NCBI RefSeq assembly: GCF_938041645.1
Contig: NZ_CALIST010000058.1
Coordinates: forward strand, 1 to 41,565
Direction: 5' to 3'
Source: an uncultured Campylobacter sp.
GTDB taxonomy: Bacteria; Campylobacterota; Campylobacteria; Campylobacterales; Campylobacteraceae
Length of the DNA: 41,565 nucleotides
Within the stretch, counting starts at the first letter, position 1. Every line of letters begins with the position of its first letter. Position numbers and translations under genes: made by a program. Below the pieces are notes generated by a model. It ran no database searches, was not told where the DNA came from, and saw only the letters and a list, made by a program, of their open reading frames with translations. Shown here piece by piece: positions 34,166 through 41,546 of this stretch.

Positions 34166-34264
34166 ACGGATAGCGGGTGGCAAACGACGCGCTGTTTGCA
34201 AGCGCCGCAAGCAAGCCATAAATTTAAAATTTATGCGCGATCCGCTTTAAATGCTCGGCGAGCG
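34166..34264 (+). repeat. Imperfect direct repeat, copy B
   Basis: It matches copy A at 33781-33880 in the same order of blocks. A third, shorter match to the TAAATTTAAAATTTAT core lies at about 34012-34030. Confidence 0.6.
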
Positions 34265-34373
34265 AAATTTAAGGCTATATTCGCGCCATAAAACGGAGCG
34301 AGCCTAAAAGCACGTTTAAGCCGCGCGAGCAATCTAAATTTAAAGCGCGCCTAGGCGCAATAAAGGAATATGA

Positions 34374-35201
34374 ATGAAAAATTTACTCACCATCGCCGCT
34401 TTGGATATTAAAGAATCTTTCCGTTCGCGCTGGTTTTTGCTCTATCTGCTGATCTTTAGCGGGCTCGTGGCGGCGTTTTTCATCACGGGGGTGACCGACT
34501 CGCGCGTGCTCGGTTTTAGCGGGCTTTCGCGACTGCTGCTGCTGTTTATTCAGATATGCATCATCATCCTGCCCGTATTCGTGCTCGTCACCACCAGCAA
34601 GGCGATCCTAGCCGATCGCGACCTAAATATCCTCGAATACCTGCTAAGCTTCCCGATCTCGCAGGCGCAGTATTACTACGGCAAGGCGCTAGGAAGGCTA
34701 TTTGGAGTCTTCGTGCCGATATTTTTGTCGCTGCTGCTCGCGATCGTTTGGGGCGCGATCAAGGGCACGGGCATTCCGTGGGCGATCTGCCTGCTTTATA
34801 CGGGGTTGCTTTTTAGCTTGTGCGCGGCGTTTTTAGGGATCGCATTTTTGATCTGCGCCGTCTCAAAAAGCCAAGAGATGGGGCTTGGGCTCGCATTTTT
34901 CGTCTGGCTTTTCTGCCTTGCATTTTTGGATCTCGTGCTGATCGGACTGCTCGTAAAAACGGGCGTGAACGAAAATCTCATTTTCGCAATTGCCCTAGCA
35001 AACCCGATGGAGGACTTCCGCATCGCCGCTATCAGCCTATTTGATCCCGATCTTGCGGTCATAGGCACGACGGCGTATTTTATCCTAGATCACTTCGGGC
35101 GCGGGCTTTTTATCGCCTTTTCGCTACTCTATCCGATCGCGCTGGGCGCGGCGAGCCTGATTTTGGGCTATTTTATCTTTAGATCGAAGGATTTGGCGTG
35201 A
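34374..35201 (+). CDS. nosY: ABC-2 type membrane protein NosY
   Basis: The 275-residue protein has six hydrophobic segments (about residues 22-40, 55-72, 105-125, 137-160, 168-188 and 243-265) and the ABC-2 permease pattern near the N-terminus (residues 1-25: LTIAALDIKESFRSRWFLLY). In other nos clusters NosY pairs with NosF, and the pair works with NosD. Here it lies 1431 bases downstream of nosF, after nosL and the non-coding interval. ATG with AAAGGAATATGA upstream. The last codons overlap the next gene in GTGA. Confidence 0.9.
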   Translation: MKNLLTIAALDIKESFRSRWFLLYLLIFSGLVAAFFITGVTDSRVLGFSGLSRLLLLFIQICIIILPVFVLVTTSKAILADRDLNILEYLLSFPISQAQYYYGKALGRLFGVFVPIFLSLLLAIVWGAIKGTGIPWAICLLYTGLLFSLCAAFLGIAFLICAVSKSQEMGLGLAFFVWLFCLAFLDLVLIGLLVKTGVNENLIFAIALANPMEDFRIAAISLFDPDLAVIGTTAYFILDHFGRGLFIAFSLLYPIALGAASLILGYFIFRSKDLA

Positions 35202-35896
35202 AATTTCTACTCATTTTGGCGGCATTTATAGCACTTTGCGGCGCAGCGGAGATGCAAAATTCCGTGGCGCAAAGCTCTGGCTCGGCGCAGAATTTAGGCA
35301 TGCCTGATAGTACGGGCTCCGGCTCGGCGCAGAATTCTAAAAGCGTGCGCGAGCCCGCGTGGCTAAAAGACGTAAATCTCACCTGCGCCAAATACGGCAT
35401 CGATACTAGCGCGCATCCCGAATTTCGCGCCTACGCGAGGCTTAAAGATGGCAGCGCGCTCGCGTTTGCTTCGCCCAAGGCGATGTTTGCATATTTTTTT
35501 GAAAGTGGGAGCTCGGGCGCAAATTTTAGCGGAGCTTCCACAGAGATGAATTCTGAGAATGTAAATCCTTTGGGAGCAAATTCTACGAGCAAAAATCCAG
35601 CTAGCGGCAATTTAGCTGAGGCAAATCCCGCTAACGCAAATTCCCGCGAGGCAAATTCTACGGGTGCGAATTTCGGCGGCGCGGAGCTTTACGTTACCGA
35701 TTACGCAAGCGGCGAAATTTTGCGGGCGCAGGACGCGTTTTATGTATTCGGCAGCGTGCTGCAAAGCGCCAGAGGCGACGATCTCATCACGTTTGCCAGA
35801 CTTCAGGACGCACAAAATTTCATGCGCGAGAAAAAGGGGCATAAAATTTTGCAGTTTCACGAAATCTCCGCCAAGCTAATCGATTATCTAAGATGA
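35198..35896 (+). CDS. NosL-like exported protein without the CxxC motif
   Basis: The 232-residue protein has a signal peptide (residues 1-17) and two parts that resemble NosL. The first is DVNLTCAKYGIDTSAHPEFRAYARLKDGSALAFASPKAMFAYFF, corresponding to the Cys-containing N-terminal region with one Cys instead of C-x2-C-x-M. The second is AELYVTDYASGEIL followed by AFYVFGS near the C-terminus. Between them is a 60-residue linker (about residues 107-165) of Asn/Ser/Ala coded by AAATTC and GAATTC words. It starts with GTG overlapping the nosY stop. Similar second NosL-like proteins occur in nos clusters of this group; a role as a copper or NosZ assembly factor is inferred. Without the paired Cys it may not hold Cu(I) in the usual way. 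Confidence 0.7.
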   Translation: MKFLLILAAFIALCGAAEMQNSVAQSSGSAQNLGMPDSTGSGSAQNSKSVREPAWLKDVNLTCAKYGIDTSAHPEFRAYARLKDGSALAFASPKAMFAYFFESGSSGANFSGASTEMNSENVNPLGANSTSKNPASGNLAEANPANANSREANSTGANFGGAELYVTDYASGEILRAQDAFYVFGSVLQSARGDDLITFARLQDAQNFMREKKGHKILQFHEISAKLIDYLR

Positions 35897-36113
35897 TCGA
35901 GCCGCTTGGCAAAATTTAAATCCAGCTATTTTAGTATATTTTATTCATAAAAATTTATCTTTTATTTTAGTGCGCTATTAAGGGAATTTAAAGCAATTAA
36001 AAAATACAATCACGTTAAATTTTATCTATAAGAATTAAATAATGTAGTTTTTAAGTATATTTATTGAGGGCTGCATTCTCGCTTATTTTTAAAATAAATT
36101 TTAAGGAGACGTC

Positions 36114-38831
36114 ATGGCAAACGACAAAATAGCAAAACAAAAAGGCTCACGCAAGAAAGCTGCGACGGATGAAAATTCCGCTGCGAATACGGGAGAAAAT
36201 TCCGTCGCAGACGCAGCCAAAAGCTCAGCCGCATCCGTTTTTGATAAAAGCACAAATATCGCTCAAAATTCCGCAGCAAATTCTACGACTTCTGCCTCAC
36301 ATGCTCGCGACAAAATTTCTAAAAATCGCGCCGCAGGTGAGAATTCCTGCGACGAGTGCGACTGCGAAGCCAGAAATTCCGCGTCTGGCTACGATGATAG
36401 CGCACGCTCTGCTTCAGGCACGAACCCTGCGGCGCACTCAAGCACTCAAAGCGCAGGCAACGCTAAAAAATCCGCAATAAACTCTACAATAAATTCCATG
36501 GCTGATTCTTTGACAAATTCCATCTCAAATCCCGCGAAGAGCCCAAGCTGCAAAGACCACTTCTCTTGCTCGCACGAGCATAGCGATAGCTCCGTAATCC
36601 ACTCGCATCTACACGACGAAGATCTTGCGACTCACCCACACGATCAAGAAGAAAACCTAGTAGCTTATTTGCACGAATACGGCGCAAATTCTGCATCTTC
36701 GCATGAGCGCAACGAGGATTCCGTCATCAGCTCGCACGAGCACGACAAACATTGCCATGATCACAAACCCCACTCTCATCGCGCGATTATCGGATTTGAC
36801 GAACACGGCATCCCAAAAGTTTTAGTGCCCGCAGAGGCTAGTCCGCACACACATAAAGACGCGCAGGGCAATCTTTTCGAGCATTTTCACGAGGCGGAAT
36901 TTACGGCGGATTATATGAAGGCGGTGCTTGAATACAAAAAGACCTTCCCTACAAAGCAAGAAGTACTTGAGAAAACTCCTGATCCCGCCGTGCGTGAAAT
37001 GATGCTTAGGATGGAGCAGATCGGCGTAGATACAGCGTTTGATCGCTTCGATAAACAGATGCCTATGTGTAGCTATGGACTTAGCGGGGTATGCTGTAAG
37101 ATCTGTAATATGGGACCTTGCAAAATTACTAAAAAGGCCGATCGCGGCACTTGCGGTGCTGACGCCGATCTCATCGTGTCGCGCAACCTACTGCGCCAAG
37201 TAGCTGCAGGCGTAGCTCAACATGGCGCACATGCCAGAGAGCTTCTGCTGTCGCTAAAATGGGCGGCGCAGGGCAAGCTAGATCTGCCAATCATAGGCGA
37301 ATACAAAATCATCAATACCGCCAAAGCTTTTGGAATTCCAACTGAAGGCAGAGAGTTAAAAGAGGTAGCGATCGAGCTTGCCGATACGCTTTTGACAGAT
37401 CTTTCGCAAAGTAGCGGCGAGTATAAAACCATCGCTGCGCTCGCACCCAAGGAGCGTCAAGAGGTATGGCGGAAGCTAGATATCTTGCCGATTAGTGCAT
37501 ATAACGAAGTCTTTGAGGCGTATCACCGAACGGGTGTAGGCACGGATGGAGACTGGCGCAGCGTGATGCAGCATCTTTTGCGCTGCGGGCTTGCTTTTAC
37601 ATTCACTGGCGTAGTAGCTGCAAATATCGCTACGGATGCGCTATTTGGCGTAGGAGATCGCGTAACTTCCAAAAGCAATATGGGCGCGCTTAAAAAAGGC
37701 TGGGTCAATATCGCCGTGCACGGACATCTGCCGACATTAGTAAGCCTAATAGTAGAGATTGGAAATTCTAAAGAGTACCAAGACAAGGCTCGCGCAATAG
37801 GCGCGCAGGGGATCGCATTTTACGGCGTGTGCTGTTCCGGACTATCGGCGATGTATCGCAACTGGGGCATTGTGCCGCTCTCAAACGCCGTAACTGCCGA
37901 ACTCGTCATAGGTACGGGCGCGCTTGATCTGTGGGTCGCCGACGTCCAAGATGTCTATCCTGCGATCATGGACGTGGCTAACTGCTTCCAGACCAAGGTC
38001 GTTACCACAAGCTCATCAGCTAGGCTTCCCGGAGCCGAGCATATAGGCTACGATCATCACCATAGTAATATCGCCGAGACTAGGAATTTAGCGCGTAAAA
38101 TTCTAGATCGCGCATTGCAATCTCACGAAAAGCGCAAGGGACTGCCGGTATATATCCCGCCGTATGAAGTCGAGGCCGAAGTGGGCTTTTCGGTAGAATT
38201 CGTCCATAAGCACTACGGCGGCATGGAGCCGTTAGCGCACGCGCTAAAAAGCGGTGAAATTTTAGGCATCGTAAATATGGTCGGCTGCACCAATCCTAAA
38301 GTGCCTTATGAGCGCGCTATCATAGATGTCGCACAAACCCTAATCGAAAATAACGTCCTAATCCTAACCAACGGCTGCGCGTCGTTCCCGCTAATGAAGC
38401 TGGGCTTTTGCCAGAAAAGCGCGTATAAAAAAGCAGGCGCGTCGCTGCGGGCGTTTTTAGAAAAAGACGAGCTTCCGCCGGTTTGGCACGTGGGTGAGTG
38501 TATCGATAATACTCGCTCCAGCGGAATTTTCGCAGGTATCGCAGGGGTGCTAGACAAAAATCTCTACGAGCTGCCGCTTGCCTTCACTTCTCCCGAGTGG
38601 GCGAACGAAAAGGGCGTCGATGCCTCGCTCGGATTCCGCCTAATGGGTATCGACTCGTATCACTGCGTCGAGTATCAAATCCACGGCTCCGCAAACGTCA
38701 TACACTTTTTCAAAGAGGGCACCAGGCGGGCGCTTGGCTCTGTGATGCACGTAGATACCGATCCGGTCGCGCTCGCGCTAAAAATGGTAAGCGATATGCG
38801 TCTAAAGCGTAAAGCTCTAGGCTGGCAGTAG
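36114..38831 (+). CDS. CooS-like CO dehydrogenase homologue with altered C-cluster ligand and His-rich extension
   Basis: The last 620 residues are homologous to anaerobic CO dehydrogenase CooS. Cluster D and B cysteines are present at 319, 327, 328, 331, 336 and 347. For the C-cluster, the H-G-H at 536-538, Cys574, Cys725, Cys755 and Cys796 match, and the catalytic Lys is Lys833. The position of Cys333 (CODH-II numbering), normally in D-x-Q-C-I-x-P, is Asp613 in D-V-Q-D-V-Y-P. CooS proteins that lack a C-cluster cysteine, such as CooS-V of Carboxydothermus, carry an Fe-S-oxo hybrid cluster and do not oxidise CO. Residues 1-280 are an extra N-terminal region: first Asn/Ser/Ala-rich, then His-rich (22 His in residues 146-260). 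Start: ATG with TAAGGAGACGTC. No cooF, cooC or acs genes are near. It is monocistronic with a terminator. Confidence 0.85.
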   Translation: MANDKIAKQKGSRKKAATDENSAANTGENSVADAAKSSAASVFDKSTNIAQNSAANSTTSASHARDKISKNRAAGENSCDECDCEARNSASGYDDSARSASGTNPAAHSSTQSAGNAKKSAINSTINSMADSLTNSISNPAKSPSCKDHFSCSHEHSDSSVIHSHLHDEDLATHPHDQEENLVAYLHEYGANSASSHERNEDSVISSHEHDKHCHDHKPHSHRAIIGFDEHGIPKVLVPAEASPHTHKDAQGNLFEHFHEAEFTADYMKAVLEYKKTFPTKQEVLEKTPDPAVREMMLRMEQIGVDTAFDRFDKQMPMCSYGLSGVCCKICNMGPCKITKKADRGTCGADADLIVSRNLLRQVAAGVAQHGAHARELLLSLKWAAQGKLDLPIIGEYKIINTAKAFGIPTEGRELKEVAIELADTLLTDLSQSSGEYKTIAALAPKERQEVWRKLDILPISAYNEVFEAYHRTGVGTDGDWRSVMQHLLRCGLAFTFTGVVAANIATDALFGVGDRVTSKSNMGALKKGWVNIAVHGHLPTLVSLIVEIGNSKEYQDKARAIGAQGIAFYGVCCSGLSAMYRNWGIVPLSNAVTAELVIGTGALDLWVADVQDVYPAIMDVANCFQTKVVTTSSSARLPGAEHIGYDHHHSNIAETRNLARKILDRALQSHEKRKGLPVYIPPYEVEAEVGFSVEFVHKHYGGMEPLAHALKSGEILGIVNMVGCTNPKVPYERAIIDVAQTLIENNVLILTNGCASFPLMKLGFCQKSAYKKAGASLRAFLEKDELPPVWHVGECIDNTRSSGIFAGIAGVLDKNLYELPLAFTSPEWANEKGVDASLGFRLMGIDSYHCVEYQIHGSANVIHFFKEGTRRALGSVMHVDTDPVALALKMVSDMRLKRKALGWQ

Positions 38832-38846
38832 CAACGGACGGATTCA

Positions 38847-38875
38847 TTTCGCATCGCATTTTAAGCGATGCGAAA
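38847..38875 (+). terminator. Terminator of the CooS-like gene
   Basis: A perfect 11-bp stem TTTCGCATCGC / GCGATGCGAAA with a 7-base loop lies 15 bases past the stop codon and is followed by TTTCATG. Confidence 0.65.
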
Positions 38876-39291
38876 TTTCATGATAAAATTTAACCTCTCG
38901 CGGGCAAATAAAATCCCGCGTCCAAACGGCAAGTAAAATTCTACGACTAAGTGGCTAGCAAAACCCGGGTCAAATAAAGAGAAAATTTTCGCGCCGCATC
39001 CGTTCGTGGAATTCTAAATCAAATCTTCAAATCCTGCATAAAATTTCGCCGCGCGCTACGTCTGCTGCTAAATAGGCGAAATTTAGCCGGGCAAATTCCG
39101 CCATCGGGCTTAAGCGCATCTTTCGCGAAAGGATGAAATTTTAAAATTCCATCTTGCCGTAAATTTCGTAGGCGCTCATATGAAATCCGCAAGTTAAATT
39201 TTGCTAAAAGCCTTATTGCACGGAGCTGCACGCCATTAAATTTCGCTCGTATATGAAAGCCGAAATCATAAAAATTTAATATGATATGTGC
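38876..39291. other. Non-coding interval before the transporter genes
   Basis: The interval is rich in AAATTT and AAATTC words. A 126-codon minus-strand frame at 39019-39399 has no ribosome binding site and an unfamiliar product, so it is not called. I see no tRNA. Confidence 0.5.
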
Positions 39292-39297
39292 TAAAAT
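39292..39297 (+). promoter_or_regulatory. Extended -10 box (TGC-TAAAAT) upstream of the transporter genes
   Basis: TGTGCTAAAATG contains a TG-N-TAAAAT extended -10 element 24 bases before the ATG at 39321, which has AAGGATTTAG as its ribosome binding site. This suggests that a real gene started here. Confidence 0.5.
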
Positions 39298-39320
39298 GCC
39301 ACATCTGTTTAAGGATTTAG

Positions 39321-39650
39321 ATGCATAAATCAAAGCCGCTGCAGCCACTGCGTCATCATCGGCAGAAGACGTCGCACGAGGCGGAGGCGCTGCTGTCAAG
39401 TCCTGCGTTTGGCAGCTTGAGGCGGTGCGGCAAAAGTGCGTCTATGCTGCGCCGCAAACATTTTCGGACGGGACCGCACGGGCATGGAGACGACACTATA
39501 AATCTTGCAGGCGGCTAAAATTTTCATCCGGATCTTTTCTGAAGTATTGATCTTGGAGCTATCACGAAGGAATTTTGCCGCAAGCCTTTCGCCTACGAGC
39601 TAGAAAGCGAAATTTTAAGCGGATTTCGGCTAGGCGATTTCAAAGATTAA
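39321..39650 (+). pseudogene. Possible decayed gene between promoter and permease
   Basis: An ATG with a ribosome binding site opens a 65-codon frame rich in His and Arg that ends at TAA (39516-39518). The same frame continues after a second stop (TGA at 39540) with SIDLGAITKEF and KPFAYELESEILSGF to TAA at 39648-39650, which has a normal protein composition and ends 38 bases before the permease start. I infer a gene that has lost parts by stop codons and possibly deletions. I do not recognise its family. It is also possible that only the last part is meaningful, or none of it. Confidence 0.35.
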
Positions 39651-39688
39651 ATTTAAGGCGAAAGATAAAATTTAAAGCAAGGGAAGGT

Positions 39689-40681
39689 ATGAAAAATTTT
39701 AAATTTATGCTCGTGCTGCTGATACTGGCGACGATCACGACGATCGCGATATCGCTTTGTATAGGGCGCTTCGGCCTAAGCATCACCGAGGTGTTAAAAG
39801 CGCTTAGCGGCGGCGAGGTAGCGCAAAACGTCCACAACGTCGTTATGCAGGTGCGCCTGCCGCGTATCATCGCCGCAGTGCTCGTGGGCGCGGCTTTAGG
39901 CATCAGCGGCACGGCGTATCAGGGCGTCTTTAAAAACCAGCTCGTCTCGCCCGATCTCTTAGGCGTCAGCGCCGGAGCTTGCGTGGGCGCGGCGATCGCG
40001 ATCCTGCTTGATCTAAATATCCTTTTGATCCAGCTTTTCGCCTTCGTTTTCGGGCTTACGGCGGTTTGCATTACGCTTCTAATCACGCGCGCGCTTCGTT
40101 CGAGCGCCACCATAATGCTCGTGCTTGCCGGCATCATCGTAAGCGGTCTGATGGGCGCGCTAATCGGATTTTTAAAATTTATGGCCGATCCCGAGACGAA
40201 GCTTGCAGACATCGTGTATTGGCAGCTAGGAAGCCTCGCGAAGGTCGACCCCTCCGTGCTAGCGATGATAGCGCCGGTGATGGGGGTTTGTATCGCTATC
40301 TTGGTGCTGATGAGCTACCGCATAAACGTCCTATCTATGGGCGATGCGACCGCGGCGAAGCTCGGCGTAAACGTCGTGCTGGAGCGGGGCATCATCATCG
40401 TCTGTGCGACGCTGCTAACTGCAAGCAGCGTGTGTATCAGCGGCATAGTCGCGTGGGTGGGGCTTTTGATGCCGCATCTAACGCGCATGATCGTGGGCGT
40501 TAGCAACACCAAGGCGATCCCCGCGAGCATATTTTTAAGCGCGATCTTCGTGCTCATCGTAGACGACGTAGCGCGCAGCATAAATCAAAGCGAGATCCCG
40601 CTAGGCGTACTTACGGGCTTTATCGGCACGCTATTTTTTATATTCATCCTGCTTAAAAACAAAAGGAAGCTAAATGGTTAG
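39689..40681 (+). CDS. FecCD-type ABC permease (iron-siderophore, haem or cobalamin uptake)
   Basis: The 330-residue membrane protein has about nine or ten helices and the FecCD signatures R-L-P-R-I-I-A-A-V-L-V-G-A-A-L-G-I-S-G (about residues 51-69), F-K-N-Q-L-V-S-P-D-L-L-G-V-S-A-G (about residues 75-90), and G-L-L-M-P-H-L-T-R (about residues 262-270). I chose the ATG at 39689 (MKNFKFML) because GGGAAGG precedes it. An in-frame TTG at 39575 would add a basic, unfamiliar N-terminus. It overlaps the ATPase gene by 8 bases. The substrate-binding protein is not in the window, so the substrate (iron-siderophore, haem, cobalamin or another metal chelate) cannot be named. Confidence 0.9.
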   Translation: MKNFKFMLVLLILATITTIAISLCIGRFGLSITEVLKALSGGEVAQNVHNVVMQVRLPRIIAAVLVGAALGISGTAYQGVFKNQLVSPDLLGVSAGACVGAAIAILLDLNILLIQLFAFVFGLTAVCITLLITRALRSSATIMLVLAGIIVSGLMGALIGFLKFMADPETKLADIVYWQLGSLAKVDPSVLAMIAPVMGVCIAILVLMSYRINVLSMGDATAAKLGVNVVLERGIIIVCATLLTASSVCISGIVAWVGLLMPHLTRMIVGVSNTKAIPASIFLSAIFVLIVDDVARSINQSEIPLGVLTGFIGTLFFIFILLKNKRKLNG

Positions 40682-41450
40682 GGTTGAGAGCTTAGACTTC
40701 GGCTACGTAAAATCCGCCCCTCTGACGCTGCGCGACGTGAATTTCAACCTCGAAGCGGGCGCAATGCTGACGATTTTGGGGCAAAACGGCGCGGGCAAAT
40801 CGACGCTTTTAAATTTAATCAGCGGCACGCTTGAGCCTCTGCGCGGTAAAATTTCAATTGACGGCAAGGATATGGCGAGCCTCAGCGCCAAAGGGCGCGC
40901 CGAGATCATCGGCTACGTCTCGCAAAGCGAGGTCTGCGAGTACGACTACAGCGTTTTCGAATACGTCCTGATGGGGCGCACGGCGCATATCGGGATATTT
41001 TCGCAGCCGAGCGAAAACGACTACAAGCTAGCGCAGCGCTACATGAAAATGCTTGAAATTTGGCACCTAAAAGACAAGATCATCACGCGCCTAAGCGGCG
41101 GTCAGAGGCAGATGGCGTCCATCGCGCGCGCCCTTTGCAGCGAGCCTAAAATCGTGATCTTCGACGAGCCCACTTCGGCGTTAGACTTTGCCAACCAATA
41201 CAAATTCCTCCGCGCCACAAAAGAGCTTTTAAAAAACGGCTACACCGTCGTTTTAGCCACGCACAATCCCGATTTCGCTCTGCTTTTAGGCGGATACGTC
41301 GCGCTCGTAAAAGGCGGCGGCGAGGTCGCATACGGCAAGGCAGAGCAGATCATAAAAAGCGAAATTTTAAGCAAGCTATACGATCTGAAGCTTGACGTCA
41401 GCTACAACGAAAGGGTCGGTCGCGTCTGCTGCTTGACGTATCCGTTTTGA
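40674..41450 (+). CDS. ABC ATPase of the FecCD-type importer (FepC/BtuD-like)
   Basis: The 258-residue protein has the Walker A G-Q-N-G-A-G-K-S-T at about residues 36-44, the signature L-S-G-G-Q-R-Q-M at about residues 141-148, the Walker B I-F-D-E-P-T-S-A-L-D, and H-N-P-D as the switch His. The order and motif spacing fit FepC/BtuD-type ATPases. It overlaps the permease by 8 bases, so the two are translationally coupled. A stem-loop follows its stop codon, so the transcript may end here and the binding protein may be encoded elsewhere. Confidence 0.92.
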   Translation: MVRVESLDFGYVKSAPLTLRDVNFNLEAGAMLTILGQNGAGKSTLLNLISGTLEPLRGKISIDGKDMASLSAKGRAEIIGYVSQSEVCEYDYSVFEYVLMGRTAHIGIFSQPSENDYKLAQRYMKMLEIWHLKDKIITRLSGGQRQMASIARALCSEPKIVIFDEPTSALDFANQYKFLRATKELLKNGYTVVLATHNPDFALLLGGYVALVKGGGEVAYGKAEQIIKSEILSKLYDLKLDVSYNERVGRVCCLTYPF

Positions 41451-41462
41451 TCTTAACTTCTC

Positions 41463-41507
41463 GGACGAGCAAAGCTCGTCCTTGCGACGAGGAGCTTCGC
41501 TCCCTCG
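41463..41507 (+). terminator. Two tandem GC-rich hairpins after the ABC ATPase gene
   Basis: GGACGAGC-AAA-GCTCGTCC (41463-41481) is a perfect 8-bp stem; CGAGGAGC-TTC-GCTCCCTCG (41488-41507) is a second stem with one bulged base. Neither has a T-run, so they may be mRNA-stabilising or a short repeated element. Confidence 0.45.
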
Positions 41508-41525
41508 ACCCACCTAAAGTTTCAG

Positions 41526-41546
41526 AAATTTTGCTACGCAAAATTT
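41526..41546 (+). terminator. AT-rich hairpin with T-run
   Basis: A perfect 9-bp stem AAATTTTGC / GCAAAATTT with a 3-base loop is followed within a few bases by TTTTT. It is a possible rho-independent terminator for the transporter operon. Confidence 0.5.

Larger units (their letters stand above)
33653..34373. other. Non-coding interruption of the nos cluster, rich in AAATTT words
   Basis: These 721 bases separate nosL from nosY. I count 22 RAATTY words (nearly all AAATTT), compared with fewer than one expected by chance. Two imperfect copies of a roughly 100-base segment are present (33781-33880 and 34166-34264). An 86-codon frame at 33810-34070 is a Lys/Arg/Phe-rich translation of these repeats and is not called. 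It may hold a promoter for nosY, but no -10 box is clear. Confidence 0.6.

Noticed and set aside
33653..34373. CRISPR array or tRNA in the repeat-rich gap
   Set aside because: The repeats are imperfect, only two long copies occur, spacing is not regular, and no tRNA T-loop sequence was found.
36114..38831. Ordinary CO dehydrogenase
   Set aside because: The scaffold fits, but the missing C-cluster cysteine and the absence of cooF, cooC or acs genes argue against normal CO oxidation.
39019..39399. 126-codon minus-strand frame upstream of the permease
   Set aside because: No ribosome binding site, unfamiliar product, and it overlaps the promoter and start of the plus-strand frame at 39321.
39575..39688. 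Longer permease start at an in-frame TTG
   Set aside because: It would add 38 mostly basic residues that FecCD permeases lack. The ATG at 39689 has a good ribosome binding site and a standard membrane N-terminus.
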